A stretch of 27,372 nt of DNA from JBLNBU01 sp050260215. GTDB lineage: Bacteria > Pseudomonadota > Alphaproteobacteria > Rhodospirillales > Magnetospirillaceae. The stretch covers positions 1-27,372 of the forward strand of contig JBLNBU010000252.1 of NCBI GenBank assembly GCA_050260215.1, in the 5' to 3' direction. Every line of letters starts with the position of its first letter. Positions within the stretch are counted from its first letter, which is position 1. Below, piece by piece: positions 1 through 7,923 of the stretch. The translations under genes and the position numbers were made by a program. A model generated the notes under the pieces. It made no database searches. It saw only the letters and a program-made list of their open reading frames with translations, and had not been told where the DNA came from.

Positions 1-162
1 CGCCAGCTCGGCCGCCCCGGCGAGACGGTCGAGGTGATCCGCCTGGCCGACCTGGATGCGGACAAGGTCGACATGCTGACCGTGGTCGTGGTCGGCAGCA
101 GCGAGACCCGCAGGGTGGGACGCTTCGTCTACACCCCGCGGGGCTATGCCAAGAAGCTTTAA
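1..162 (+). CDS. cobJ: Precorrin-3B C17-methyltransferase, C-terminal end (partial)
   Basis: The window opens inside this gene. Frame 1 is open from base 1 to a TAA at 160-162 and gives 53 residues. The stretch DMLTVVVVGSSETRR followed by VYTPRGYA is the characteristic end of CobJ/CbiH-type S-adenosylmethionine-dependent corrin methyltransferases. These methylate C17 and contract the ring in cobalamin synthesis in the cytoplasm. The catalytic N-terminal part lies outside the window. The cob genes at 1263-6404 run in the same direction, which supports the call. A minus-strand gene separates them, so cobJ probably ends its own transcript here. Being the 3' end of a longer fused protein cannot be excluded. 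Confidence 0.85.
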   Translation, partial: RQLGRPGETVEVIRLADLDADKVDMLTVVVVGSSETRRVGRFVYTPRGYAKKL

Positions 163-177
163 CCCTCCTTGTCCGTC

Positions 178-200
178 ATGCCCGGACGTGATCCGGGCAT
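178..200. repeat. REP-like palindrome between convergent genes
   Basis: Perfect 9-base arms ATGCCCGGA (178-186) and TCCGGGCAT (192-200) flank a 5-base loop, with GTC/GAC just outside. It fills the 46-base gap between the convergent ends of cobJ and the RTX gene. Related CCGGGCTTGACC-type elements sit at 6421-6439, 21608-21634 and 21686-21704. There is no T-run, so a canonical intrinsic terminator is not evident, although the hairpin could still end transcripts from both sides. Confidence 0.6.
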
Positions 201-208
201 CCGTGACG

Positions 209-1093
209 TCAGTGCTGGAACCAGTCGGCGGCGTGCTGGGCGTCGTGGACGCCGACCAGCAGGACGTCGCCGCCTGCCACGTTCAACACGGTGCCGTCGG
301 GCGTATCGTGGGCGGTGGCCGCGACCTGGGCCGGGTCGGCACCGCCGGGCAGGGCCAGGCGGTCGCCCTCGGCCGGACGGAAGTCGGACACCGTGTCGTG
401 GCCGGACGACAGCACGAACAGGTCGGCGCCCGGCCCACCGGTCATCACGTCGTTGCCGCGCCCCGACGCCAGCACGTCGTTGCCCGCACCCCCCACCATC
501 ATGGTGTCCCCCGGCCCGGCGATCAGCACGTCGTTGCCGGCGCCGCCCACCGCCACGCCATTGGGAAAGCCGCCTACCGGGAACAGCAGGATCTGCGGGC
601 CGGTGTGGATTTGGCCTGACGCCTCCGCCTGCCCGTCGGGGCCGACCAGGACGGCAGAGCGCAGGTCCAGCGGCAGCAAGCCGGCCGCGTGGGCCTGCGT
701 CTGGCCTTCCAGGCCCAGCGAGACGGTGGTGCTGAAATGCATGCCGCCGTCCGAGGACACCGATGCATCGGGGGGCGGGGAAAGCTGGACCAGGGCGGGC
801 CCGGCCGCGGCGGCGGTGCTGGGTACCGGCAGGCCGGTGGCCGGATCGACCGCCCCGTGCAGTTCCAGGGTAGGCAAGTGCGCCGCATCGACGCCGGTGG
901 CGTCGACGGTCACCCTCAGCTGGTCGCCGTCCATGGCCAGCGACACCGTTCCCATCCCCGAGCCGTCCGGCGCCACCAGCTCGGCCGCATAGGTGTGCGG
1001 CCCGATCACCAAGACGTCGTCGCCCGCTCCGCCCAACGCCACCGGTGTGTCGCCCGCCGTCACGAATGCACCCTGTCCGGAATCGCTCGCCAT
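209..1093 (-). CDS. RTX-repeat (hemolysin-type calcium-binding) protein with possible CHRD-like region
   Basis: The protein has 294 residues starting at MASDSG. ATG 1093 was chosen because GAGGGG lies about 11 bases upstream; the frame stays open further 5' without a comparable site. Calcium-binding nonapeptides of the GGAGxDVLx type occur near residues 21-29, 183-191 and 201-209. They are followed by GGPGADLFVL, then HDTVSDF and GDRLAL (219-248), the usual C-terminal pattern of type I-secreted RTX proteins. There is no Sec signal peptide, as expected for such substrates. Residues about 35-175 form a beta-rich region with AHLPTLELHG and SGQIHTGP that resembles a CHRD domain; this part is inferred. 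No ABC/HlyD/TolC export genes are in the window. The function is unknown. It sits antisense inside the cob cluster. Confidence 0.75.
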   Translation of the reverse strand: MASDSGQGAFVTAGDTPVALGGAGDDVLVIGPHTYAAELVAPDGSGMGTVSLAMDGDQLRVTVDATGVDAAHLPTLELHGAVDPATGLPVPSTAAAAGPALVQLSPPPDASVSSDGGMHFSTTVSLGLEGQTQAHAAGLLPLDLRSAVLVGPDGQAEASGQIHTGPQILLFPVGGFPNGVAVGGAGNDVLIAGPGDTMMVGGAGNDVLASGRGNDVMTGGPGADLFVLSSGHDTVSDFRPAEGDRLALPGGADPAQVAATAHDTPDGTVLNVAGGDVLLVGVHDAQHAADWFQH

Positions 1094-1208
1094 ACCCGTC
1101 AAGCCCCTCTGCCTGGTCACTACGGGATTAAGGAGTGGGAGCGGCCCAACGCGACCGCGAGCGGGCCTCTCCCCTTTCGCGCCCGCCTTCTCCACCTGCG
1201 GCAGGCGT

Positions 1209-1237
1209 TTGAATCGAAAGGGGCGGTCGTGCTAGGA
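1209..1237 (+). promoter_or_regulatory. Candidate promoter for cobP-cobW-cobN
   Basis: TTGAAT (1209-1214) and CTAGGA (1232-1237) are separated by exactly 17 bases and lie 26 bases before the gene. The -35 matches 4 of 6 consensus bases, while the -10 match is weak. No cobalamin riboswitch box was seen in 1094-1262, so the control of this operon is not explained by the visible sequence. Confidence 0.35.
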
Positions 1238-1262
1238 CGGGCGGCTGGATTTTCGGTAGGAG

Positions 1263-1790
1263 ATGTCGTTGGTGCTGTCGGTCGAAACCACCCTGGTGCT
1301 GGGCGGCGCCCGTTCGGGCAAGTCGCGCTATGCCGAGCGGCTGCTGGACGGTGCGCCTGCGCTCTACCTGGCCACGGGCCAGGCCTTCGACGCCGAGATG
1401 GCCGAGCGCATCCGCCTGCACCGTGCCCGGCGCGGCCCCGGCTGGGACACGGTCGAGGAACCCCTGGCGCTGCCCGAGGCCATCGAGCGCGGCGCCCGGC
1501 CCGACCGTCCCGTCCTGGTCGACTGCCTGACCTTGTGGATTTCCAACCTGATGCATGCCGGCCGCGACGTGGACGCCGCCACCGATGCCCTGTGCGAGGT
1601 ATTGTCCGCCCCGCCCGGGCCGGTGGTGCTGGTCTCCAACGAGGTCGGCATGGGTTTGGTGCCCGAAACCGCCCTGGGCCGCGCCTTCCGCGACCACCAG
1701 GGACGCGTCAACCAGGCCGTCGCCGAAACCTGCCGCCGGGTGGTGTTCGTCGCCGCCGGCCTGCCCCTGATCCTGAAGGACCATCGATGA
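1263..1790 (+). CDS. cobP: Bifunctional adenosylcobinamide kinase / adenosylcobinamide-phosphate guanylyltransferase
   Basis: The enzyme phosphorylates adenosylcobinamide and then transfers GMP to it, giving AdoCbi-GDP for the nucleotide-loop stage of B12 synthesis. The P-loop GGARSGKS is at residues 14-21. EMAERIRLH places a histidine (53) where the CobU family carries the guanylylated histidine. LVDCLTLWISNLM is another family signature. The length of 175 residues is normal. The start is uncertain: AGGAG (1258-1262) directly abuts ATG 1263, whereas in-frame TTG 1269 and GTG 1272 would have spacings of 6 and 9 bases and may be the true starts. The stop overlaps the cobW start (ATGA), indicating translational coupling. 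Confidence 0.93.
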   Translation: MSLVLSVETTLVLGGARSGKSRYAERLLDGAPALYLATGQAFDAEMAERIRLHRARRGPGWDTVEEPLALPEAIERGARPDRPVLVDCLTLWISNLMHAGRDVDAATDALCEVLSAPPGPVVLVSNEVGMGLVPETALGRAFRDHQGRVNQAVAETCRRVVFVAAGLPLILKDHR

Positions 1791-2794
1791 AGCGCAAGAT
1801 TCCCGCCACCGTCGTCACCGGTTTCCTGGGGGCCGGCAAGACCACCCTGGTCCGCCACCTGATCCAGCACGCGGGCGGGCGGCGCATCGCGCTGATCGTC
1901 AACGAGTTCGGCGACGTCGGCGTCGACGGCGAGCTGCTGGCCGCCTGCGGCGTCGCCGGCTGCCGCGACGACGACATCATCGAGCTGGCCAACGGCTGCC
2001 TGTGCTGCACCGTCGCCGACGAGTTCCTGCCCACCATGCAGGCCCTGGTCGAGCGCGACAGCCCGCCGGACCATATCGTCATCGAAACAAGCGGGCTGGC
2101 CCTGCCCAAGCCGCTGGTCAAGGCCTTCCACTGGCCCGAGATCCGCTCGCGCGTCACCGTCGACGGGGTGGTCGCCGTGGTCGACGCCGCCGCGGTGGCA
2201 GCGGGGCGCTTCGCCGACGACCCCGAGGCCATGGCCCGGCCCGACCACGACAATCCGCTGGAAGAGGTGTTCTCGGACCAGCTGGCCTGTGCCGACATGG
2301 TGCTGCTCAACAAGACCGACCTGGTCGACCAAGACGCCCTGGACGGGGTGGCGGCCGAGCTCGAAGCCAAGCTGCGTCACGGGGTCAAGCTGGTCCGCAC
2401 CCATCGCGGCGCCGTCGACCCGCTGGTCCTGCTGGGCCTGGATGCCGCCGCCGAGGAAGACCTGGACGCGCGCCCCAGCCATCACGACATGGAAGATGGG
2501 CACGACCACGACGACTTCGAAAGCTTCGCGGTCCGCCTGCCGACGGTGGCCGACCCCGGCGCCCTGGAAGCGCGACTGGTCGCGGCCATCGCCGAACACG
2601 ACGTGTTGCGCCTGAAAGGCTTCCTGGCGGTCGAGGGCAAGGACGCCCGCCACGTGGTCCAGGCGGTCGGCACCCGCATCGAGCGCTGGTACGACCGGCC
2701 GTGGAAGCCCGGCGAGGAACGCGCCAGCCGCCTGGTGGTGATCGGCCAGAAGGGCATGGACCGCGCCGCCATCGAGGCCCTGGTGCTGGGATGA
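1787..2794 (+). CDS. cobW: CobW-type GTPase metallochaperone in the cobalamin operon
   Basis: The protein has 335 residues and belongs to the COG0523 G3E GTPase family, whose members deliver metals to target enzymes. The Walker A motif GFLGAGKTT is at residues 12-20. The metal-binding CxCC motif (NGCLCC) has cysteines 71, 73 and 74. NEFGDVGVD is present, and the guanine-specificity motif NKTD is at 175-178. A His/Asp-rich loop (HHDMEDGHDHDD, about 232-243) precedes the CobW C-terminal domain. Its location directly before cobN suggests it supplies cobalt to the cobaltochelatase; this is inferred from context and family knowledge. It overlaps cobP by 4 bases and ends 4 bases before cobN. Confidence 0.93.
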   Translation: MKRKIPATVVTGFLGAGKTTLVRHLIQHAGGRRIALIVNEFGDVGVDGELLAACGVAGCRDDDIIELANGCLCCTVADEFLPTMQALVERDSPPDHIVIETSGLALPKPLVKAFHWPEIRSRVTVDGVVAVVDAAAVAAGRFADDPEAMARPDHDNPLEEVFSDQLACADMVLLNKTDLVDQDALDGVAAELEAKLRHGVKLVRTHRGAVDPLVLLGLDAAAEEDLDARPSHHDMEDGHDHDDFESFAVRLPTVADPGALEARLVAAIAEHDVLRLKGFLAVEGKDARHVVQAVGTRIERWYDRPWKPGEERASRLVVIGQKGMDRAAIEALVLG

Positions 2795-2798
2795 CCTG

Positions 2799-5700
2799 AT
2801 GCACCTGCTCGCGGCCCAGCCCGGCAGCATTTCCGACGGCACCGAGGCGGTCGACCTGGGGCAGACCCCGGCCGATGTGGTGGTGCTGTCGGCCGCCGAC
2901 AGCGAGCTGGCCTGCCTGGCGAGGGCGCATTCGGGTGAACTGCCGAGCCTTCGTCTCGCCAACCTGTTGCGGCTGTCGCACCACATGTCGGTCGACCTTT
3001 ATGTCGAGCAGGTCGTCCGCCACGCCCGGCTGGTGGTGGTACGCCTGCTGGGCGGGCGCGGCTATTGGCCCTACGGGGTCGAGCAGATCGCGGCCACCTG
3101 CCGCCGCCACGGCATTCCCGTCGCCTTCCTGCCCGGCGACGACAAGCCGGACCCCGACCTAGCGGATTCCTCGACCCTGGCCCCCGAGGCCACCGACCGG
3201 CTGTGGCGCTACCTGGTCAACGGCGGCCCCGACAATGCCGGGCATTTTCTTCGTTACGTAGCCGCATTGATCGGCCGGGACGCCGAATGGCTGGAGCCGC
3301 GGCCGCTGCCTCAGGCCGGCATCCATGGCCGCGGCGACTGGCTGGCCGGCCGTGCGACCGCCGCGGTGGTGTTCTACCGCGCCCTGGTGCTGGCCGGCGA
3401 CACCGCCCCCGTCGACGCCCTGCTGGAGGCCTTGCGCGCCGAGGGATTGAACGCGCTGGGCGTGTTCGTCCACAGCCTGAAGGAGCCGGTCTCGGCCGCC
3501 ACCGTCGCCGCGGTGCTGGGCGAGGCCGCCCCCGACGTCATCGTCAACCTGACCGGCTTTGCCGTTGCGGCGCCGGGCCGCCCCGAGGACACGCCCTTCG
3601 CCCCCTTCGACTGCCCCGTGCTGCAGGCAGTGCTGGCCGCCGGGGCCGAGGACGCCTGGCGCGCCGGCAGCCACGGCCTGGGTCCACGCGACATCGCCAT
3701 GAACATAGCCCTGCCCGAGGTCGACGGCCGCCTGATCACCCGCGCCGTCTCGTTCAAGGCGGCAACCCGCGACGAGGCCACCCAGTGCGACCTGGCCGTC
3801 CACCGCCCGGTGCCCGACCGCATCGCCTTCGTCGCCCGGCTGGCGGCCAACTGGGCCAGGCTGCGGCGCAAGGCGCCGGCCGAACGCCGGGTGGCGATCG
3901 TACTGGCCAACTACCCCAACCGCGACGGCCGCATCGGCAACGGCGTCGGCCTGGACACGCCGGCCGGCACCGTCGAACTGCTGCGCGCCATGACGGCTGC
4001 GGGCTATTCGGTTTCCGACCTGCCGGCCGACGGCAACGCCCTGGTCGAGACCCTGCAGGCCGGCCCCACCAACGACTGGCGCGCCCTGGCCGGCCGCGAG
4101 GTGCGCGAAACCCTGGCCCTGCCCGACTACTACAACTGGTTCCACAGCCTGCCCGAGGCGGTGCGCGACGCGGTCACCGAGCGCTGGGGTCCGCCCGAAG
4201 GCGATCCGTTCTTCGTGCGTGGCGAGCTGTCCTGCGGCCAGTTCGTGCTGCCGGTGGTCCGCTTCGGCCGGGTGGCGGTGGGCATCCAGCCGGCGCGCGG
4301 CTACAACATCGACCCGTCGTCCAGCTACCACGACCCCGACCTGGTGCCGCCCCACAACTACCTGGCCTTCCACGCCTGGCTGGCCGACGGGTTCCGCGCC
4401 GACGCGGTGGTGCACATGGGCAAGCACGGCAACCTGGAATGGCTGCCCGGCAAGTCGCTGGCCCTGTCGGCCGAATGCTTCCCCGAAGCCTGCCTGGGCC
4501 CGCTGCCCAATATCTATCCGTTCATCGTCAACGACCCCGGCGAGGGCACGCAGGCCAAGCGCCGTGCCGCCGCGGTGATCGTCGACCACCTGACACCGCC
4601 GCTGACCCGGGCCGAGAGCTACGGCCCGCTTCGCGAGCTGGAGCGGCTGGTCGACGAGTACTACGAAGCGGCCGGCGTCGATCCCCGCCGCCTGAAGGTG
4701 CTGCGCCAGGACATCCTGACCACCGCGGCGGCCGCCGGACTGGACGCCGACCTGGGCCTGAAGCCCGGCACCGATGCCGACGAGGCGCTGAAACGCCTGG
4801 ACAACCACCTGTGCGAGCTGAAGGAACTGCAGATCCGCGACGGGCTGCACGTCTTCGGCCGCTCGCCCCAAGGCCGCCAACTGGTCGACCTGCTGGTGGC
4901 GCTGGCCCGCGTCGGCGAGCACTCCCTGCTGCGCGCGCTCGCCGCCGACCTGGACCTCGGCTTCGACCCGCTGGACTGCACCCTGGGCGACGCCTTCGGA
5001 CGCCAGGGCCTGCGCACCCTTGGCGACGCGGTCGAGCACCTGGAGACCCTGGCCCAAGCCCTGGTCGCCGGAACCCGCGCTCCCGATCCCGCCTGGACGC
5101 GGACCATCGCCGCGCTCGATCACGTCGACGCCACCCTGCGGCCGGCGGTCGAGGCCTGCGGGCCGGCCGAGATCGCCGGGGTGCTGGCCGGGCTGGACGG
5201 CCGCTTCGTTCCCCCCGGCCCGTCGGGAGCGCCGACGCGCGGCCGCCCGGACGTGCTGCCGACGGGGCGCAACTTCTATTCCGTCGACACCCGCACGGTG
5301 CCGACCCCGGCGGCGTGGACGCTGGGGTGGAAATCGGCGCAGCTGTTGATGGAACGCCACCTGCAGGACCACGGCGCCTGGCCGCGCGCGCTGGCGGTCA
5401 CCGCCTGGGGCACGTCCAACATGCGCACCGGCGGCGACGACATCGCCCAGGCCCTGGCGCTCTTGGGGGTGCGGCCGACCTGGGACGCCGCCTCGCGCCG
5501 GGTCACCGGCTTCGAGGTCATGCCCGCCGGCCTGCTGGACCGGCCCCGCGTCGACGTCACCTTGCGCGTCTCAGGCTTCTTCCGCGACGCCTTCCCCGAC
5601 CTGATCAACCTGGTGGATTCGGCGGTGCGCGCGGTGGCGGCCCTCGACGAGCCGGCCGAGGTCAACCCCCTGGCCGCCCGGGTGCGCGCCGAGGCGCCCG

Positions 5701-6404
5701 AGATGGGAGAGGCCAAAGCCGCCGCCCGGGTGTTCGGCTCCAAGCCCGGAGCCTATGGGGCCGGCCTGCAGGCGCTGATCGACGAGCGCGGCTGGAAGAC
5801 CGAGGCCGACCTGGCCGACGCCTATGTGGCCTGGGGCGGCTGGGCCTACGGGGCCGGCGCCGACGGCGAGGCCGCCCACGAGGCGTTCGAGCGCCGCCTG
5901 GCCCGGGTCGAGGCGGTGGTGCACAACCAGGACAACCGCGAGCACGACCTCTTGGACTCCGACGACTACTACCAGTTCGAGGGCGGGCTGGCGGCGGCGG
6001 TGCACAAGGCGTCGGGCACCCGGCCGGCGGTGTGGCACTCGGATCATTCGCGCCCCGAGACGCCGCGCATCCGCTCGCTGGACGAGGAGATCGCCCGCGT
6101 GGTCCGCGCCCGCGTGGTCAACCCGAAGTGGATCGAGGGCGTCATGCGCCACGGCTACAAGGGCGCCTTCGAGATGGCGGCCAGCGTCGACTACCTGTTC
6201 GCCTTCGCCGCCACCACCCGGGCGGTCAAGGACCACCACTTCGACCTGGTGGCCGAGGCCTATCTGGCCGACGAGCGGGTGCGGGCCTTCCTGGAGGACA
6301 ACAACCCGGCCGCCCTGGCCGAGATCCGCGCCCGCCTGGCCGAGGCCCTGGACCGCGGCCTGTGGAAGCCCAGGCGCAACGACGTGCACGGGCTGCTGGG
6401 TTAA
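2799..6404 (+). CDS. cobN: Cobaltochelatase large subunit CobN
   Basis: CobN is the large subunit of the ATP-dependent CobNST complex, which inserts cobalt into hydrogenobyrinic acid a,c-diamide in the aerobic B12 pathway. The 1201 residues are close to the usual length of about 1250. Family signatures include LLGGRGYWPYG near the N-terminus, VVHMGKHGNLEWLPGK around residue 540, and NDPGEGTQAKRRAAAV soon after. The second half (YSVDTRTVPTPAAW, SNMRTGGDD, NQDNREHDLLDSDDYYQ) matches the CobN/ChlH family. It starts 4 bases after cobW, and weak GGGATGA precedes the ATG. No cobS, cobT or cobO follows in the window. The next gene is convergent, so cobN ends this operon. Confidence 0.96.
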   Translation: MHLLAAQPGSISDGTEAVDLGQTPADVVVLSAADSELACLARAHSGELPSLRLANLLRLSHHMSVDLYVEQVVRHARLVVVRLLGGRGYWPYGVEQIAATCRRHGIPVAFLPGDDKPDPDLADSSTLAPEATDRLWRYLVNGGPDNAGHFLRYVAALIGRDAEWLEPRPLPQAGIHGRGDWLAGRATAAVVFYRALVLAGDTAPVDALLEALRAEGLNALGVFVHSLKEPVSAATVAAVLGEAAPDVIVNLTGFAVAAPGRPEDTPFAPFDCPVLQAVLAAGAEDAWRAGSHGLGPRDIAMNIALPEVDGRLITRAVSFKAATRDEATQCDLAVHRPVPDRIAFVARLAANWARLRRKAPAERRVAIVLANYPNRDGRIGNGVGLDTPAGTVELLRAMTAAGYSVSDLPADGNALVETLQAGPTNDWRALAGREVRETLALPDYYNWFHSLPEAVRDAVTERWGPPEGDPFFVRGELSCGQFVLPVVRFGRVAVGIQPARGYNIDPSSSYHDPDLVPPHNYLAFHAWLADGFRADAVVHMGKHGNLEWLPGKSLALSAECFPEACLGPLPNIYPFIVNDPGEGTQAKRRAAAVIVDHLTPPLTRAESYGPLRELERLVDEYYEAAGVDPRRLKVLRQDILTTAAAAGLDADLGLKPGTDADEALKRLDNHLCELKELQIRDGLHVFGRSPQGRQLVDLLVALARVGEHSLLRALAADLDLGFDPLDCTLGDAFGRQGLRTLGDAVEHLETLAQALVAGTRAPDPAWTRTIAALDHVDATLRPAVEACGPAEIAGVLAGLDGRFVPPGPSGAPTRGRPDVLPTGRNFYSVDTRTVPTPAAWTLGWKSAQLLMERHLQDHGAWPRALAVTAWGTSNMRTGGDDIAQALALLGVRPTWDAASRRVTGFEVMPAGLLDRPRVDVTLRVSGFFRDAFPDLINLVDSAVRAVAALDEPAEVNPLAARVRAEAPEMGEAKAAARVFGSKPGAYGAGLQALIDERGWKTEADLADAYVAWGGWAYGAGADGEAAHEAFERRLARVEAVVHNQDNREHDLLDSDDYYQFEGGLAAAVHKASGTRPAVWHSDHSRPETPRIRSLDEEIARVVRARVVNPKWIEGVMRHGYKGAFEMAASVDYLFAFAATTRAVKDHHFDLVAEAYLADERVRAFLEDNNPAALAEIRARLAEALDRGLWKPRRNDVHGLLG

Positions 6405-6420
6405 CAGCCACCGCCGGCCC

Positions 6421-6439
6421 GTCACCCTCGGGCTTGACC
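6421..6439. repeat. REP-like half-element between cobN and the M48 gene
   Basis: The 19-base string GTCACCCTCGGGCTTGACC occurs here and again, exactly and in reverse complement, at 21686-21704. Both copies lie between convergent gene ends. It is related to the palindrome at 178-200. This copy fills the 37-base gap after cobN and shows only a partial hairpin. Confidence 0.5.
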
Positions 6440-6441
6440 CA

Positions 6442-7893
6442 TCATCCCACCACCAGCTTGATCTTCTGCCCCGGCTTGAGCTGCTGGCCGGGCTCGAGGC
6501 CGTTCAGCACCTGAAAGCGTTCCAGCCGGTGATGCTCGAACGGCATGCGCTCGGCCAGGCCTTCCACCGTGTCGCCCGGCTTGACGGTGACCACGTGGAC
6601 GCGCAAGGGCCGGATGGCGGCGCGTTCCTCGGGCGTCAGGCTGCGGAAGCTGTAGGTGGCGCGGCGCAGCTCCTCGTCGTGGCCGGCGGTGCGGTTGGGC
6701 GGGGTCAGGAACATGAACCGCCAGGCCCGGCCGCCGCCGCCGGCAATCGCCACCAGGCGCAGGTCCATGGCACCGTGGTTGGTGTTGACCCGCGCCGACG
6801 CGGTGGCGGCTTCGTGGCCGCCCACGTCGATCGTTTCGATATTGGAAAGACGAATGCCCTTGGCCCACTGGTACTGCATGTAGGCGGCCATGCCCGCCTT
6901 GGCGCCGCTGCCCATGTCGAAGCGGATCTGCGAGCCGTCCTGGTGGGTGGCGGTCACCGCCTTGGCGCCGTTGACCAGGCGGAAGCCCGGCGGCACCTCG
7001 AAGCGGATGCCGAGGTCGGGATGCGAGAACACCCGGTTGCGCACCACGCCTTCGCTGGGATCGTCGCCATAGGTCAGGCCCTCGATCTGGGCCAGATAGA
7101 GGTCGCGCCCCATGGCGCCCTTGGTGTGGGCGGCCTGGGCTTCCTGCGCGGCGGCCTGGACGCGGTCGATGGTGCGCGGGTGGCTGGCCATCATGTTGTA
7201 CTGGTCGACGCTGTCGGCGGGACGCCCGGCCAGGATGGCCTCGAGCCGGCTTTGCTGGTGCAACTTCTCGAGGAAGGCGGGCATGGCCTCGGGGTCCCAG
7301 CCGGCCTTGGTCATGTAGCGCAGGCCCAAGCTGTCGGCCTCGCTTTCCTGGTCGCGGGAATAGCTCTGCAGGTAGGCCGCCGCACCCAGTTGCGCCACGT
7401 CGGCGACCCCGGGGGTGCCCACCACCGCGCCCAGCACGCCCAGCAGGACGTTGGCGGCGACGGCGCGGCTGTAGCGCTCGGCGGTGTGCCGGCCGGTAAC
7501 ATGGCCGATTTCGTGGCCGACCACCCCGGCCAGCTCGGCCTCGTCGGCGGCCAGGGCCAGCAGTCCGCGGGTGACGTAGACATAGCCGCCGGGCAGCGCC
7601 ATGGCGTTGACGATGTCGCTGTTGAGCACGGTGAAGCGGAAGGTGGCCTCGGGCGTCTCGGTCTGCTTGACCAGCCGCTGGCCGATGCCCGCCACATAGG
7701 CCTGCACCTTGGGATCGTCGTAGGCGCCGCCGAATTCCTTGAGGATGGCCGGATGGGAGTCGGCCCCCATCTGCTGTTCCTGCTCGGACGACATGATGTT
7801 GAAGCCCTGCCGGCCGGTGCCGGGGGCGACCTGGCAGCTGCCCAGCAGGGCCAGGCAAAGGGCGGCGGCGGGCAATCTGGTCCAACGGCGCAT
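6442..7893 (-). CDS. M48-family metalloprotease lipoprotein with C-terminal LysM domain
   Basis: The protein has 483 residues and begins with a lipoprotein signal peptide (hydrophobic residues 7-17, LGSC with the lipidated Cys20). It is therefore expected at the periplasmic face of a membrane. The zinc-protease motif HEIGH is at 127-131 and the third ligand is in ESEAD (Glu185), as in M48 proteases of the BepA/LoiP type. Residues about 433-482 (VKPGDTVEGLAERM ... PGQKIKLV) form a LysM peptidoglycan-binding domain. The middle part (about 270-430) is an uncharacterised extension. Likely role: quality control of outer-membrane or envelope proteins, inferred from family. It is the last gene of the hrcA operon, 30 bases after the exporter gene. 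Confidence 0.9.
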   Translation of the reverse strand: MRRWTRLPAAALCLALLGSCQVAPGTGRQGFNIMSSEQEQQMGADSHPAILKEFGGAYDDPKVQAYVAGIGQRLVKQTETPEATFRFTVLNSDIVNAMALPGGYVYVTRGLLALAADEAELAGVVGHEIGHVTGRHTAERYSRAVAANVLLGVLGAVVGTPGVADVAQLGAAAYLQSYSRDQESEADSLGLRYMTKAGWDPEAMPAFLEKLHQQSRLEAILAGRPADSVDQYNMMASHPRTIDRVQAAAQEAQAAHTKGAMGRDLYLAQIEGLTYGDDPSEGVVRNRVFSHPDLGIRFEVPPGFRLVNGAKAVTATHQDGSQIRFDMGSGAKAGMAAYMQYQWAKGIRLSNIETIDVGGHEAATASARVNTNHGAMDLRLVAIAGGGGRAWRFMFLTPPNRTAGHDEELRRATYSFRSLTPEERAAIRPLRVHVVTVKPGDTVEGLAERMPFEHHRLERFQVLNGLEPGQQLKPGQKIKLVVG

Positions 7894-7923
7894 GGGCGTC
7901 TCCGCTGTGGGCTGCGGATAGTA

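Noticed and set aside
1094..1262. Cobalamin riboswitch upstream of cobP
   Set aside because: No B12-box-like AGCCAGGAGACC-type sequence or related core was found on either strand.
3159..5372. Very long open frame on the minus strand opposite cobN, and others opposite the M48, exporter and yifB genes
   Set aside because: High GC at third codon positions makes long antisense frames common. Translations are low-complexity (Gly, Arg, Ala, Val, Gln, His rich) with no recognisable motifs, while the opposite strands encode clear families.
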